Below, piece by piece: positions 9,190 to 18,449 of a stretch of DNA of 64,000 nt. This stretch comes from Rhodobacteraceae bacterium EL53 (GTDB taxonomy: Bacteria; Pseudomonadota; Alphaproteobacteria; Rhodobacterales; Rhodobacteraceae). Where the stretch lies: NCBI GenBank assembly GCA_900313015.1, contig OMPR01000013.1, positions 216,725 through 280,724 on the forward strand. The letters run 5' to 3'. The position numbers and the translations under genes are program-made. The notes below the pieces were generated by a model that saw nothing but the letters and a program-made list of their open reading frames with translations, was not told the origin of the DNA and did not search any database. Every line of letters begins with the position of its first letter. The stretch's first letter is position 1.

Positions 9190-9764
9190 TGAGTTGGGTG
9201 ACCAGATATCTGGTCGCCCAGGACGGCCTGTCCGAATTTGTCGGACGGGCCGTGTCATGGTTGACCCTGGGTATGATCTCCGTGCTGATGCTGGAAATCA
9301 TCGCCCGTTACTTTCTTAATTCGCCCACCATCTGGGCGCATGAAACTTCGACAATGCTGTACGGTGCATTTTGCATGTTGGCGGGTGCCTATACCCTGCG
9401 CCATCGGGGGCATGTCCGATCCGAAGTGATCTATGGCCTGATGGGGCCGCGCGGCAAAGCGTTCTGTGACACCATCATTTTCACGCTGGGTTTGGTTGTG
9501 CTTGGTGTCTTTTTCAAAATGGCCGTTGAATTCGCTGCCGACAGTTGGGCTGTGCGGGAGTATTCGAACAAAAGTATCTGGCAACCTGCCATCTACCCGA
9601 TCAAGACGGTCATCCCCGTCGCGGTTGGTTTGGTGATCTTGCAGAACATTGCTGAATTGCTGCGTGCCGTACTGGTGCTGTTTGGGGTGGATTTTGTCGA
9701 TCCGCGCGACGGCGAAGACGAAACCGATATTGATCCGGAACTTCTGGAAGCCGCCAGCAAGTAA
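9189..9764 (+). CDS. dctQ: TRAP transporter small permease (DctQ), second system
   Basis: The 191-residue membrane protein has four hydrophobic helices and the DctQ hallmark NSPTIWAHETSTMLYGAFCML in helix 2. The start codon overlaps the dctP stop by one base. It ends in an acidic cytoplasmic tail (DPRDGEDETDIDPE). It works with the large permease 48 bp downstream. Confidence 0.9.
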   Translation: MSWVTRYLVAQDGLSEFVGRAVSWLTLGMISVLMLEIIARYFLNSPTIWAHETSTMLYGAFCMLAGAYTLRHRGHVRSEVIYGLMGPRGKAFCDTIIFTLGLVVLGVFFKMAVEFAADSWAVREYSNKSIWQPAIYPIKTVIPVAVGLVILQNIAELLRAVLVLFGVDFVDPRDGEDETDIDPELLEAASK

Positions 9765-9811
9765 GGCGCATTTACGCGGGGGACATGCGGTCACCCGGAG
9801 AGGAATACATC

Positions 9812-11131
9812 ATGGCTGAACTCGATCCGCTGGCCATTACGGCGATCATGTTCCTGTCGATGCTGGCGCTGATGGCGATGGGCTCGCCACTTGCTTGGGC
9901 ATTGACAATTTCCGGCGTCGGCAGCGCCTTTGTTCTGTGGGGTCCAGGTGGGCTCGAGCTGCTGGTTAGCTCCACCTACAGCGCAATGGATAACTTTTTG
10001 TTGGTGGCGCTGCCGCTCTTTATTTTCATGGGGCTGGTGCTGCAACGGTCGGGCATAACCGACGACCTGTTTGAGATGATCCACAAGCTGATGGGCGGCG
10101 TGCCCGGTGGCCTTGGGGTCGGAACCGTCATCATCTGCGCGTTGATTGCTGCGATGGCCGGCGTTTCTGGGGCGGCCACGGTTAGCCTTGGCATCATTGC
10201 GCTGCCCGCGATGTTGAAGCGAGGGTATGACAAAAAGCTGGTGACCGGCACAATCATGGCCGGTGGCGCTTTGGGCTTTCTGATCCCGCCGTCTGTATTG
10301 ATGATCATCTACGCGTTTCTCAGTCGGGATTCGGTCGGTAAGCTGTTCGCCGCAGGCCTGATGCCGGGTCTGATGCTGGCAGGGATCTACATCGCCTATG
10401 TCCTGATCCGCTGCCGGATCAATCCAGACCTTGGCCCACCAGCCCCTGTCGAAGATCGCTTTAGCGGCCTTGAGAAATTCAAATCCCTGCGCCACCTGAT
10501 CCCGCCCGGGGTTTTGATCGCAACGGTTCTGGGCTGTATTATCGGGGGCGTGACCTCACCGTCTGAGGCGTCAGCGATTGGCGCGTTTGGGGCGTTGGTG
10601 ATTGCGGCCCTGCATGGGCGCGTCAACTGGGACATGCTGCGGTACGTGATGCTGACAACGACCAAGCTGATGGGGATGCTGATGTGGATCACCGTGGCCG
10701 CAGTGTTCTTTTCCAAAATCTATGTGGGTTTGGGTGCTGGTCAGATCGTGGGTGAGCTGATCGAAGATTTCGAACTGTCGCCGATGTACGTCATTCTGGC
10801 GATGCTGGCGACTTATTTTGTCTTGGGCATGTTCTTGGATGATTTTGCGATTGTGTTCATCACAGTGCCGCTGTTCGTGCCGATCGTGCGTGATCTTGGC
10901 TATGACACCACATGGTTTGCAGTGCTGTTCATCCTGTCGATGCAGTCCGCCTATCTGACGCCACCATTTGGCTACAACCTGTTTTACATGCGCTCGGTTG
11001 CCCCACCAGAAATCACCATCGGGGACATCTATAAAGCGGCGCTGCCTTTTGTGGCGCTACAGATCTTTGGCTTGGCGCTGGTGGTGATCTTTCCGCAAAT
11101 CGCGCTTTGGCTGCCGTCGATCTTGTTCTGA
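9812..11131 (+). CDS. dctM: TRAP transporter large permease (DctM), second system
   Basis: The 439-residue protein is almost entirely hydrophobic and carries DctM signatures: GVSGAATVSLGIIALPAMLKRGYDKKLVTG, GFLIPPSVLMIIY and a second GGVTSPSEASAIGAFGALV repeat half. The start at 9812 follows GGAGAGGA at 9797-9804; an ATG at 9785 overlaps that site and is unlikely. It is the last gene of the operon and is followed by a strong terminator. Substrate unknown, although the catabolic genes downstream make an amine- or carboxylate-containing compound reasonable. Confidence 0.92.
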   Translation: MAELDPLAITAIMFLSMLALMAMGSPLAWALTISGVGSAFVLWGPGGLELLVSSTYSAMDNFLLVALPLFIFMGLVLQRSGITDDLFEMIHKLMGGVPGGLGVGTVIICALIAAMAGVSGAATVSLGIIALPAMLKRGYDKKLVTGTIMAGGALGFLIPPSVLMIIYAFLSRDSVGKLFAAGLMPGLMLAGIYIAYVLIRCRINPDLGPPAPVEDRFSGLEKFKSLRHLIPPGVLIATVLGCIIGGVTSPSEASAIGAFGALVIAALHGRVNWDMLRYVMLTTTKLMGMLMWITVAAVFFSKIYVGLGAGQIVGELIEDFELSPMYVILAMLATYFVLGMFLDDFAIVFITVPLFVPIVRDLGYDTTWFAVLFILSMQSAYLTPPFGYNLFYMRSVAPPEITIGDIYKAALPFVALQIFGLALVVIFPQIALWLPSILF

Positions 11132-11182
11132 TACCTCAAGGTCTGCGCACCTCCCTGCGCGGGCCTTATCCCCCAACTAAAA

Positions 11183-11208
11183 GGCCGCCCTCGGGCGGCC
11201 TCTTTTTT
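11183..11208 (+). terminator. rho-independent terminator after the TRAP operon
   Basis: GGCCGCCC (11183-11190), a TC loop and GGGCGGCC (11193-11200) form a perfect 8-bp GC stem followed by TCTTTTTT. It closes the plus-strand TRAP operon and could also act on the convergent CoA-transferase transcript because AAAA precedes the stem. Confidence 0.92.
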
Positions 11209-11224
11209 GTCCGGGGTGTCGTGT

Positions 11225-12334
11225 TCAGCTGCCTTGGGGCAGGGTGGGCGCAGACAAATCCAGCGCAAGCTCTGCGTCTGAAAACTGCCATGGGCCTCGC
11301 ACGCCCGGTACCCCTTCTGGGTCAATGCGCAATCCACGGGCTTGAATTTGTGGATCCTCAAACGCCTGACCGATCGAGTTGATTGGCCCGGCAGGGACAG
11401 TGGCGGCCTCCAGTGCAGTCAACAGATCGGCCGAAGACCATGGCTTGAGCGCCAGTTCGATCTGTTCCGTCAGCGCCTCGCGGTTGCTGACGCGCAGCTG
11501 GTTGGTGGCATACTCAGGGTTTGTTGCCAGATCGGGGCGCGCGACAACGGCGCAGAACCGCTGAAACTGCCCATCATTGCCGACCGCCAAAATGATGTGA
11601 CCATCCGCCGTTGGTAGGGCTTGGTAAGGCGAGATGTTGGGGTGGTCGTTTCCCTTGCGCATCGGGCTGATGCCTGTGGCGAGGAAGTTCATGGCCTGAT
11701 TGGCGAGCATAGCGGTGGCACAATCCAATAGGGACATGTCGATGTGCTGGCCAAGACCGGTGCGATGACGCTGTTCCACTGCGGCCAAAATGCCAATGGT
11801 TCCGTATAGTCCAGTGACCACATCCGTGACGGCAACGCCCACTTTTTGCGGTTGGCGGTCAGGCTCACCGGTGATCGACATCAACCCAGACATGCCTTGG
11901 ATCAGGAAATCATAACCGGGGCGTTTCGCGTAGGGGCCTGTTTGCCCAAACCCCGTGATGGAACAGTAGATTAGGCGCGGGTTCAGTGCCTTGAGGCTGT
12001 CATAGTCCAACCCGTATTTCGCCAACCCACCGACCTTAAAATTCTCGATCAGAATGTCCGCATCCGCCACCAGATCGCGCACCGCCTGTTGCCCTTCGGG
12101 CGTGCGGAAATCAATCGCGACCGAGGTTTTGCCCCGGTTCGCCGCATAGAAATACGCCGCCGTCTTGTCCCCATCCCGCTCAATGAACGGAGGGCCCCAT
12201 GTGCGCGTGTCATCCCCGGATGGGGCTTCGATTTTGGTAACTTTTGCACCAAGATCAGCAAGCGATTGGCCAATCCAGGGGCCAGCAAGGATGCGGGCAA
12301 GTTCGACAACTTTCAAACCATCAAGCGGGGTCAT
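11225..12334 (-). CDS. CoA-transferase family III (CaiB/BaiF/Frc type)
   Basis: The 369-residue protein starts PLDGLKVVELARILAGPWIGQ and continues LADLGAKVTKIEAPSGDDTR, the canonical N-terminus of class III CoA-transferases. The catalytic aspartate is in GQHIDMSLLDC. Such enzymes move CoA between carboxylic acids, for example from succinyl-CoA or formyl-CoA to the substrate of a catabolic route. It stands alone on the minus strand beside the XRE-cupin regulator and may activate an acid formed by the aldehyde dehydrogenase nearby before the hydroxyacyl-CoA dehydrogenase acts. That order is inferred from the neighbourhood only. Confidence 0.9.
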   Translation of the reverse strand: MTPLDGLKVVELARILAGPWIGQSLADLGAKVTKIEAPSGDDTRTWGPPFIERDGDKTAAYFYAANRGKTSVAIDFRTPEGQQAVRDLVADADILIENFKVGGLAKYGLDYDSLKALNPRLIYCSITGFGQTGPYAKRPGYDFLIQGMSGLMSITGEPDRQPQKVGVAVTDVVTGLYGTIGILAAVEQRHRTGLGQHIDMSLLDCATAMLANQAMNFLATGISPMRKGNDHPNISPYQALPTADGHIILAVGNDGQFQRFCAVVARPDLATNPEYATNQLRVSNREALTEQIELALKPWSSADLLTALEAATVPAGPINSIGQAFEDPQIQARGLRIDPEGVPGVRGPWQFSDAELALDLSAPTLPQGS

Positions 12335-12381
12335 TTACATTCCAATTTAGGCAGGGTCACAGATGTGCCATGCGCTGGGGG

Positions 12382-12963
12382 TTACAGATAAGGCGGTGTA
12401 CAGGCCGAAATCACTTCGGCTGGGCGGTCAGAGATATTGCGAAACCGGTGCGGCTCACGACTGTTGAACAGGTAGGCATCGCCGGCTTTCAGGACCTGCG
12501 ACTCATCGCCAACGGTCACTTCCAGCTCACCGGTGACAACGATACCACCTTCGCTCGACTCGTGTTCGATCATGGTTGAGCCGGTGTCAGCACCTGCTTC
12601 ATAGCGTTCGTGCAGGATTTGCAGGCCGTGCAACTTGGCATCGCCAACCTGCTTGAGCGTAATCATCTTCTGTGCCGCTTCATTTCCCTGATACAGCATC
12701 GATGTCAGATCGCGCAGCTCGTCCGGTTTAAAAAACGATTGGTTGTTTAGTGGGCTGTCAGGTTCAAAAAATTCAGACATCGTGATTCCAAATCCGCCCA
12801 GTATTTTGCGCAATGATGCGACCGAGGGGCTGCTTCGGTTGGTTTCGATCATCGAGATCTGACCGTGGGGGACGCCCGCACTTTCGGCTAATTGCCTCTG
12901 GGATAGGCCAAATTGCGTTCTCAGGGCACGTAATCGGCCCCCTACGTCAAATTCATCGGTCAT
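12382..12963 (-). CDS. XRE-cupin transcriptional regulator
   Basis: The 193-residue protein (start ATG 12963, GGGAGAG upstream) has an N-terminal XRE helix-turn-helix (RLRALRTQFGLSQRQLAESAGV then ISMIETNRSSPSVASLRKIL) and a C-terminal cupin (residues about 115-190, GGIVVTGELEVTVGDESQVL and FNSREPHRFRN). This is the PuuR-like architecture often found beside amine or putrescine/GABA catabolic genes, where the cupin senses the ligand. It is divergent from the aminotransferase gene, with a perfect palindrome between them that is the likely operator. Confidence 0.9.
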   Translation of the reverse strand: MTDEFDVGGRLRALRTQFGLSQRQLAESAGVPHGQISMIETNRSSPSVASLRKILGGFGITMSEFFEPDSPLNNQSFFKPDELRDLTSMLYQGNEAAQKMITLKQVGDAKLHGLQILHERYEAGADTGSTMIEHESSEGGIVVTGELEVTVGDESQVLKAGDAYLFNSREPHRFRNISDRPAEVISACTPPYL

Positions 12964-13033
12964 TATCTGTGCTCTCCCATGGTTTATGCCCAAGGATAGT
13001 CGAATCGAAGGTTGATGCGCAACTTTACCCTAG

Positions 13034-13057
13034 TATTGCTCAATTATTTGAGCAATA
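13034..13057. promoter_or_regulatory. 24-bp perfect palindrome, probable XRE-cupin operator
   Basis: TATTGCTCAA (13034-13043), spacer TTAT and TTGAGCAATA (13048-13057) form a perfect 10+10 inverted repeat in the 132-bp divergent region between the XRE-cupin gene and the aminotransferase gene. Its position 38 bp upstream of the aminotransferase start suggests direct promoter control. Confidence 0.75.
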
Positions 13058-13095
13058 GATTATCCGGAATCGAAAATCAAACGGGGGGACCACCT

Positions 13096-14403
13096 GTGAA
13101 TTCCAGTCAAACTTTGAAAGCGCGCCGCGAGGCTGCTGTTGCAACCGGTGTCGCCACCCGCGGGATCTATGCAGTACGGGCCGACAATGCCGAACTGTGG
13201 GATGCGGATGGCAAACGCTACATCGACTTTGCCGCCGGGATCGCTGTGAACAACACGGGCCACCGTCACCCCAAGGTGATGGCCGCCGTCGCCGCTCAGT
13301 CCGAGGCGTTTACCCACACCTGTTTCCACGTCGCGCCCTATGAAAGCTATATCGCGCTGGCCGAGCGTCTGAACGACGCCACCCCCGGCGATTTCGCAAA
13401 GAAAACGATGTTGGTCACAACCGGGGCCGAAGCGGTTGAAAACGCGGTGAAAATGGCGCGCGCCCATACGGGCCGGTCTGGCGTGATCGCGTTTTCAGGC
13501 GCCTTTCATGGTCGCACACTGATGGGCATGGCCCTGTGTGGCAAGGTGAACCCTTACAAGAAAGCCTTTGGCGCGATGCCGCCCGAAGTGGTGCATGTGC
13601 CTTTCCCAAATGAATTCCACGGCATCACCGTTCAGGACAGTTTGAACGTTCTGGAAAACATGCTGCGCAGCTCGATTGATCCGGAACGCGTTGCCGCAAT
13701 GATCATCGAACCGGTTCAGGGTGAAGGTGGCTTTAATATCGCGCAACCTGAATTCCTGCGCGCGCTGCGCAATATCTGTGATGAACATGGCATCGTTTTG
13801 ATCGCAGACGAGGTGCAAACAGGTATCGCACGCACGGGCAAGCTCTTTGCGTTCGAACATGCAGGCGTGGCCGCCGATCTGGTGACCATGGCTAAGGGCC
13901 TGGCTGGCGGGTTCCCGCTCTCAGCCGTGACTGGTCGGGCCGAGATCGTCGATGCTGCCCCTGCGGGCGGCATCGGCGGCACTTATGCGGGTAACCCATT
14001 GGCCGTAGCAGCGGCAAATGCGGTGCTTGAGGTGATTGAAGAAGAAGACCTGTGCGCCCGTGCCGATGACATCGGGGATGCGATCAAGGCGCGCCTGAAC
14101 GACATCGCCTCGCGTCAAGGTATGGAACCGATTGGCGACGTGCGCGGTGTCGGGGCCATGATTGCGTTTGAAATGGTGACAGACCGGGCCACCAATGCCC
14201 CAGACCCAGCCCTGACCCAAGCCATCATCGCCGAGGCCGAAGCCCGAGGCTTGATCATCCTGCCGTGCGGCACACGCGCAAACGCTGTGCGTCTGTTGCC
14301 GCCGCTCACGACCCCTGCGCCCATCTTGGCCGAAGCGCTGGATGTGCTCGAGGCATCAATCGAAGCAGCTGTAAACGCACAAGCTGCTATCGCTGCTGAA
14401 TAA
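13096..14403 (+). CDS. class III PLP-dependent aminotransferase (GabT-like)
   Basis: A GTG start at 13096 with GGGGGGA upstream gives 435 residues, the usual length; upstream ATGs at 13012 and 13015 lie in the operator region. PLP-binding elements are visible: LIADEVQTG with D238 and TMAKGLAGGFPLSAV with the Schiff-base lysine K267, plus FHGRT at 138-142. The family transfers an omega- or 4-amino group to 2-oxoglutarate, giving a semialdehyde. The aldehyde dehydrogenase next to it would oxidise that product. This pairing and the PuuR-like regulator point to 4-aminobutyrate or a related amine, but specificity is not proven. Confidence 0.88.
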   Translation: MNSSQTLKARREAAVATGVATRGIYAVRADNAELWDADGKRYIDFAAGIAVNNTGHRHPKVMAAVAAQSEAFTHTCFHVAPYESYIALAERLNDATPGDFAKKTMLVTTGAEAVENAVKMARAHTGRSGVIAFSGAFHGRTLMGMALCGKVNPYKKAFGAMPPEVVHVPFPNEFHGITVQDSLNVLENMLRSSIDPERVAAMIIEPVQGEGGFNIAQPEFLRALRNICDEHGIVLIADEVQTGIARTGKLFAFEHAGVAADLVTMAKGLAGGFPLSAVTGRAEIVDAAPAGGIGGTYAGNPLAVAAANAVLEVIEEEDLCARADDIGDAIKARLNDIASRQGMEPIGDVRGVGAMIAFEMVTDRATNAPDPALTQAIIAEAEARGLIILPCGTRANAVRLLPPLTTPAPILAEALDVLEASIEAAVNAQAAIAAE

Positions 14404-14479
14404 GCAGGCGTTATCGTTTAGAAGTCAGGGCCGGATCTGTCGGCCCTGACCATGACATTTCAATGAATTCGGATACTCC

Positions 14480-15910
14480 ATGAAACAGAACCTTGTCGCG
14501 GGGGCCTGGCTGGACGGGCTTGACGCAATTGAAAATCGCAACCCGGCGGACGTGTCCGAAGTGATCGGCCTTTATGCCCGCGCCTCTGCGGATCATGTGG
14601 ATCAGGCGGTGCAGGCTGCGCGTGCTGCATTGCCCGGCTGGGCTAGCTGTTCCCCTCAGGTCCGTTCCGATCTGCTCGAAGCTGTTGCACAAGAGCTGCT
14701 CGCCCGTAAGGATGAAATCGGCCGCGTTCTGGCGCGGGAAGAGGGGAAAACCCTGGCCGAAGCCATCGGCGAAACCGCCCGCGCCGCGCAGGTGTTCCGT
14801 TTCTTCGCAGGTGAGGCGATCCGGGTTGCAGGCGATGCCATCGCCTCTGTCCGCCCGGATGTGGATGTCGATGTGGTGCGCGAACCGGTCGGGGTTGTTG
14901 GCCTGATCACGCCGTGGAACTTTCCCATCGCGATCCCGGCATGGAAAATAGCCCCGGCTCTGGCCTATGGCAACACGGTTGTGTTCAAGCCGGCGGACCT
15001 GACGCCCGCCAGCGCGCATATCCTGACCCAGATCATCCACAATGCTGGGTGTCCGGCTGGGGTGTTCAATCTGGTGATGGGGCAGGGGTCTGTTGTCGGC
15101 AACGCCATCGTATCCCACCCACAGGTCGACGCCATTTCGTTCACCGGCTCCGTTCCCGTCGGGCGGGGTCTTGCCGTTCAGGCCGCGCAAGGAATGAAGA
15201 AAGTACAGCTAGAGATGGGCGGCAAGAACCCCATCGTCGTAATGGATGACGCAGATCTGGATATCGCGGTTCCTGCCATTCTGAATGGGGCGTTCTATTC
15301 AACCGGTCAACGCTGCACCGCATCCAGCCGGATCATCGTGCAGGGCGGCATCCATGATGCATTTGTAGATCGCCTGACTACGGAAATGCTGGCACTAAAG
15401 GTCGGCAATCCCTTGGACTCATCCGTTCAGATCGGCCCAGTGGTGAGTGAAAAGCAGTTGAACGGCAACCTCGGCTACGTCGATCTTGCCAAGCAAGAAG
15501 GCGCCGAGGTCATTGGCGGGCAGCGTATTCAAGGCGAAACCGACGGATACTTTCAGGCCCCGGCCCTGTTCCTCAACGCGACAAACGCCATGCGCTCAAC
15601 CCGCGAAGAGGTCTTTGGCCCCTGTGCCAGCGTGATCAAAGTCGCTGACTTTGACGAAGCCCTCTCCAGCGCCAATGACACCGAATTCGGTCTCAGCTCC
15701 GGCATCTGCACCTCCAGCCTGAAATATGCACGTGAATTCAAACGCCGCAGTCAGGCCGGGATGGTTATGGTCAATCTGCCCACGGCCGGGGTCGATTACC
15801 ACGTGCCGTTTGGCGGGCGCAAAGGATCCTCGCACGGATCACGTGAACAGGGCCGGTATGCGGCTGAGTTCTATACCATTGTGAAAACAGCCTACAGCTT
15901 TGCGGGGTAA
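14480..15910 (+). CDS. NAD(P)-dependent aldehyde dehydrogenase (semialdehyde type)
   Basis: The 476-residue enzyme has all the active-site elements of the superfamily: N147 in TPWNFPIAIP, K170 in VFKPADLTP, E245 in LEMGGKNP and the nucleophile C279 in TGQRCTASS. FTGSVPVGRG marks the cofactor fold. The sequence style resembles succinate-semialdehyde or 2-oxoglutarate-semialdehyde dehydrogenases. It is 76 bp after the aminotransferase and 4 bp before the hydroxyacyl-CoA dehydrogenase, so it probably oxidises the aminotransferase product. Confidence 0.9.
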   Translation: MKQNLVAGAWLDGLDAIENRNPADVSEVIGLYARASADHVDQAVQAARAALPGWASCSPQVRSDLLEAVAQELLARKDEIGRVLAREEGKTLAEAIGETARAAQVFRFFAGEAIRVAGDAIASVRPDVDVDVVREPVGVVGLITPWNFPIAIPAWKIAPALAYGNTVVFKPADLTPASAHILTQIIHNAGCPAGVFNLVMGQGSVVGNAIVSHPQVDAISFTGSVPVGRGLAVQAAQGMKKVQLEMGGKNPIVVMDDADLDIAVPAILNGAFYSTGQRCTASSRIIVQGGIHDAFVDRLTTEMLALKVGNPLDSSVQIGPVVSEKQLNGNLGYVDLAKQEGAEVIGGQRIQGETDGYFQAPALFLNATNAMRSTREEVFGPCASVIKVADFDEALSSANDTEFGLSSGICTSSLKYAREFKRRSQAGMVMVNLPTAGVDYHVPFGGRKGSSHGSREQGRYAAEFYTIVKTAYSFAG

Positions 15911-15914
15911 CACG

Positions 15915-16790
15915 ATGGAGTTCCGAACCGTTGGCATCGTTGGGGCAGGGCAGATGGGCAATGGCATCGCACATGTCTTTGCCACCTCTGGCTATCAGGT
16001 CTTGCTGAACGACATCTCCCAAGATGCCCTCTATGATGCCACCGGGCGGATCCAAAAAAACACCGCCCGCCAAGTCACCAAAGGGCAGATGAGTGAAGAG
16101 AACCGCACCACCGCGCTTGGCCGCATTCGCACAACGCGCGAGTTGGGTGACCTTGGCAGCACGGATCTGGTGATCGAGGCCGCAACCGAACGTGAACAGA
16201 TCAAAAATCAAATCTTTGCCGGGCTTCAGCCCTCACTGGAATCGCATACGGTGCTCACCTCGAACACCTCGTCGATTTCAATCACCCGACTGGCGGCCAA
16301 AACAGATCGCCCGGAAAAATTCATGGGCTTCCATTTCATGAACCCGGTGCCGGTGATGCAGTTGGTGGAACTAATCCGCGGCATCGCAACCGCGCCAGAA
16401 ACCTACGCGGCGTTGCTCAAGGTGGTCGAAAGCCTTGGCAAAACCGCAGCCTCTGCCGAGGATTACCCCGCCTTCATCGTCAATCGTATTCTGATCCCGA
16501 TGATCAACGAAGCCTGCTATGCCCTGTACGAAGGCGTAGGCAATGTTGCGTCAATTGATGCGTCGATTAAGCTGGGCGCAAATCATCCGATGGGGCCGTT
16601 AGAGCTGGGCGATTTCATCGGGTTGGATACCTGTCTTGCGATTATGAACGTCCTACACGATGGCTTGGCGGATACGAAATACCGCCCTTGTCCCTTGTTG
16701 GTGAAATATGTCGAAGCCGGCTGGACTGGCCGCAAATCTGGCCGCGGCTTTTACGATTACCGAGGCGATGCTCCCGTGCCGACCCGTTAG
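15915..16790 (+). CDS. 3-hydroxyacyl-CoA (3-hydroxybutyryl-CoA) dehydrogenase
   Basis: The 291-residue protein begins MEFRTVGIVGAGQMGNGIAH, an NAD-binding Rossmann GxGxxG, followed by the family signatures MGFHFMNPVPVMQLVELI and DYPAFIVNRILIPMINEA. It has the size and two-domain layout of PaaH/HbdA-type enzymes, which oxidise (3S)-3-hydroxyacyl-CoA. The start at 15915 is four bases after the aldehyde dehydrogenase stop and has GGGG upstream. The nearby CoA-transferase could supply its CoA ester; this is inference. L-carnitine dehydrogenases belong to the same superfamily, so a non-CoA substrate is possible. Confidence 0.88.
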   Translation: MEFRTVGIVGAGQMGNGIAHVFATSGYQVLLNDISQDALYDATGRIQKNTARQVTKGQMSEENRTTALGRIRTTRELGDLGSTDLVIEAATEREQIKNQIFAGLQPSLESHTVLTSNTSSISITRLAAKTDRPEKFMGFHFMNPVPVMQLVELIRGIATAPETYAALLKVVESLGKTAASAEDYPAFIVNRILIPMINEACYALYEGVGNVASIDASIKLGANHPMGPLELGDFIGLDTCLAIMNVLHDGLADTKYRPCPLLVKYVEAGWTGRKSGRGFYDYRGDAPVPTR

Positions 16791-16823
16791 GTTCGCAACC
16801 ACGTATGTACGGGACACGCCCAA

Positions 16824-16856
16824 AGGGGGCTCCACATGCTGGGGCCCCTATTTTTA
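16824..16856 (+). terminator. probable terminator of the aminotransferase operon
   Basis: AGGGG (16824-16828) can pair with CCCCT (16845-16849), with further pairing inside, and is followed by ATTTTTAT. The stem is imperfect, but the position after the last gene of the operon fits. Confidence 0.6.
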
Positions 16857-16968
16857 TGTCACTTAGACTGCGCCCAATCACTGCTTAATGAAAACATGTT
16901 TTCCGCGATTGGCGTCGTCCCTTAGGTTTATCATCAGATCCGCCCGGAATGCCTAAGAGGAATTTGAA

Positions 16969-18243
16969 ATGACAGTTGAAAAAGTAGATACGCTTGTTGT
17001 CGGTGCTGGCCAGGCTGGTGTTGCCGCAAGCGAACACTTGTCGAACAATGGTATCTCTCACCTTGTACTGGAGCGGGACCGGATCGCTGAGCGGTGGCGC
17101 ACAGGGCGCTGGGACTCTCTGGTGGCAAACGGCCCCGCATGGCATGATCGCTTTCCGGGCATGGAATTCAAAAAGTCCGGCCCCGAGGAATTCCCCCACA
17201 AAGAGCAGGTTGCCGACTATTTTGTCGATTACGCCAAAATGATCAACGCCCCCATTCGCTGTGGTGTCGATGTAACTAAGGTGACCCGCAATTCCGGCAA
17301 GCCTGGCTTTCGTGTCGAAACCTCTGATGGGGTGATCGAAGCCGAAAATGTAATTGCAGCCACCGGCGCGTTCCAAACCCCTGTGATCCCGCCGGTGGTG
17401 CCGCAAGACGCGGATGTATTGCAGATGCACTCGTTCCACTATCGCAACCCCGATCAAATGCCCGAAGGCGCGATTCTGGTCGTCGGTGCCGGGTCATCCG
17501 GGGCGCAGATCGCGGATGAACTGATGCGCGCTGGGCGCAAGGTCTATCTGTCCGTTGGTCCGCACGATCGCCCCCCACGTGCTTACCGGGGTCGTGATTT
17601 TGTTTGGTGGCTCGGTGTGCTTGGCCTGTGGGACGTGGCGGCGCTAAAGCCCGGAACAGAACATGTGACCATCGCGGTCAGCGGCGCACATGGTGGCAAT
17701 ACGGTTGATTTTCGCGAATTGGCGGCAGGCGGCATGAACCTTGTCGGCATGACGCAGACCTACAACGACGGTGTGCTGACCTTTGCGCCAGATCTGGCGG
17801 ACAACATTGCTCATGGCGATGCCAATTATAACGGGATGCTGGATTTGGCAGATGCCTATGTCGCCCGCAACGGTCTGGACCTGCCAGAAGAACCCGAGGC
17901 GCGCGCCGTGCGCCCGGATCCTGAGTGTGTCACCAACCCAACACGGGAACTGGACCTTGCCGCCGCTGGTGTGAATTCGATCATCTGGGCCACCGGCTTT
18001 TCCCAGGATTTCAGCTGGCTTGAGGTCGACGCCTGTGATGAGGCAGGTAAGCCCAAGCATCAGCGTGGGGTGTCATCCGAACCGGGGATCTATTTCCTTG
18101 GGCTGCCTTGGCAATCGCGTCGTGGATCGACCTTTATCTGGGGCGTCTGGCATGATGCAAAACACGTCGCTGACCAAATCGCGACACAGCGCAAATATCG
18201 CGATTATCGCGCCCCCGTTAAGCGAGAGCTTACAGACGCCTAA
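16969..18243 (+). CDS. flavin-containing monooxygenase-like FAD/NAD(P)H oxidoreductase
   Basis: The 424-residue protein has two dinucleotide-binding sites: VVGAGQAGVAA at residues 10-20 for FAD and VVGAGSSGAQIADEL in the middle for NAD(P)H, with ERWRTGRWDSLVANGPAWHDRFPG between, typical of FMO/CzcO-like enzymes. IIWATGFSQDFSW near the C-terminus is the usual ATGF-type motif. These soluble enzymes oxygenate amines, sulfides or ketones. It opens the plus-strand block that also holds two Rieske oxygenases, so stepwise oxidation of an N-containing compound is plausible. Substrate unknown. Confidence 0.87.
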   Translation: MTVEKVDTLVVGAGQAGVAASEHLSNNGISHLVLERDRIAERWRTGRWDSLVANGPAWHDRFPGMEFKKSGPEEFPHKEQVADYFVDYAKMINAPIRCGVDVTKVTRNSGKPGFRVETSDGVIEAENVIAATGAFQTPVIPPVVPQDADVLQMHSFHYRNPDQMPEGAILVVGAGSSGAQIADELMRAGRKVYLSVGPHDRPPRAYRGRDFVWWLGVLGLWDVAALKPGTEHVTIAVSGAHGGNTVDFRELAAGGMNLVGMTQTYNDGVLTFAPDLADNIAHGDANYNGMLDLADAYVARNGLDLPEEPEARAVRPDPECVTNPTRELDLAAAGVNSIIWATGFSQDFSWLEVDACDEAGKPKHQRGVSSEPGIYFLGLPWQSRRGSTFIWGVWHDAKHVADQIATQRKYRDYRAPVKRELTDA

Positions 18244-18449
18244 AGCGCACGTAAAATAGGGGAGGGGTCGCGGTAAAGCCGCCCTTCTTTCGTTCCTTGT
18301 TGCGGGTCATTTCCGTGGTTAGGGGCAACCTTAACAGAGGTGAGACAGACAGTTCTTTCCAACCGCTATACCGCAGTGGAAACTCACTTTCGAAACGCGA
18401 CTCGGGCCCGTGATTTCGGGACGAAAAACCACAGGAGATCACAAATATC
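18244..18449. other. intergenic region upstream of the Rieske operon
   Basis: Between the monooxygenase gene and the first Rieske gene are 347 bp, of which 18450-18575 can encode a small protein. The first part has a weak hairpin (GCGG TAAAG CCGC near 18271-18283) followed by CCTTCTTTC, a possible terminator. No other element was recognised. Confidence 0.35.

Noticed and set aside
11183-11208. Stem-loop considered as a riboswitch or RNA gene
   Set aside because: A simple perfect stem plus U-tract between convergent genes is fully explained as a terminator.
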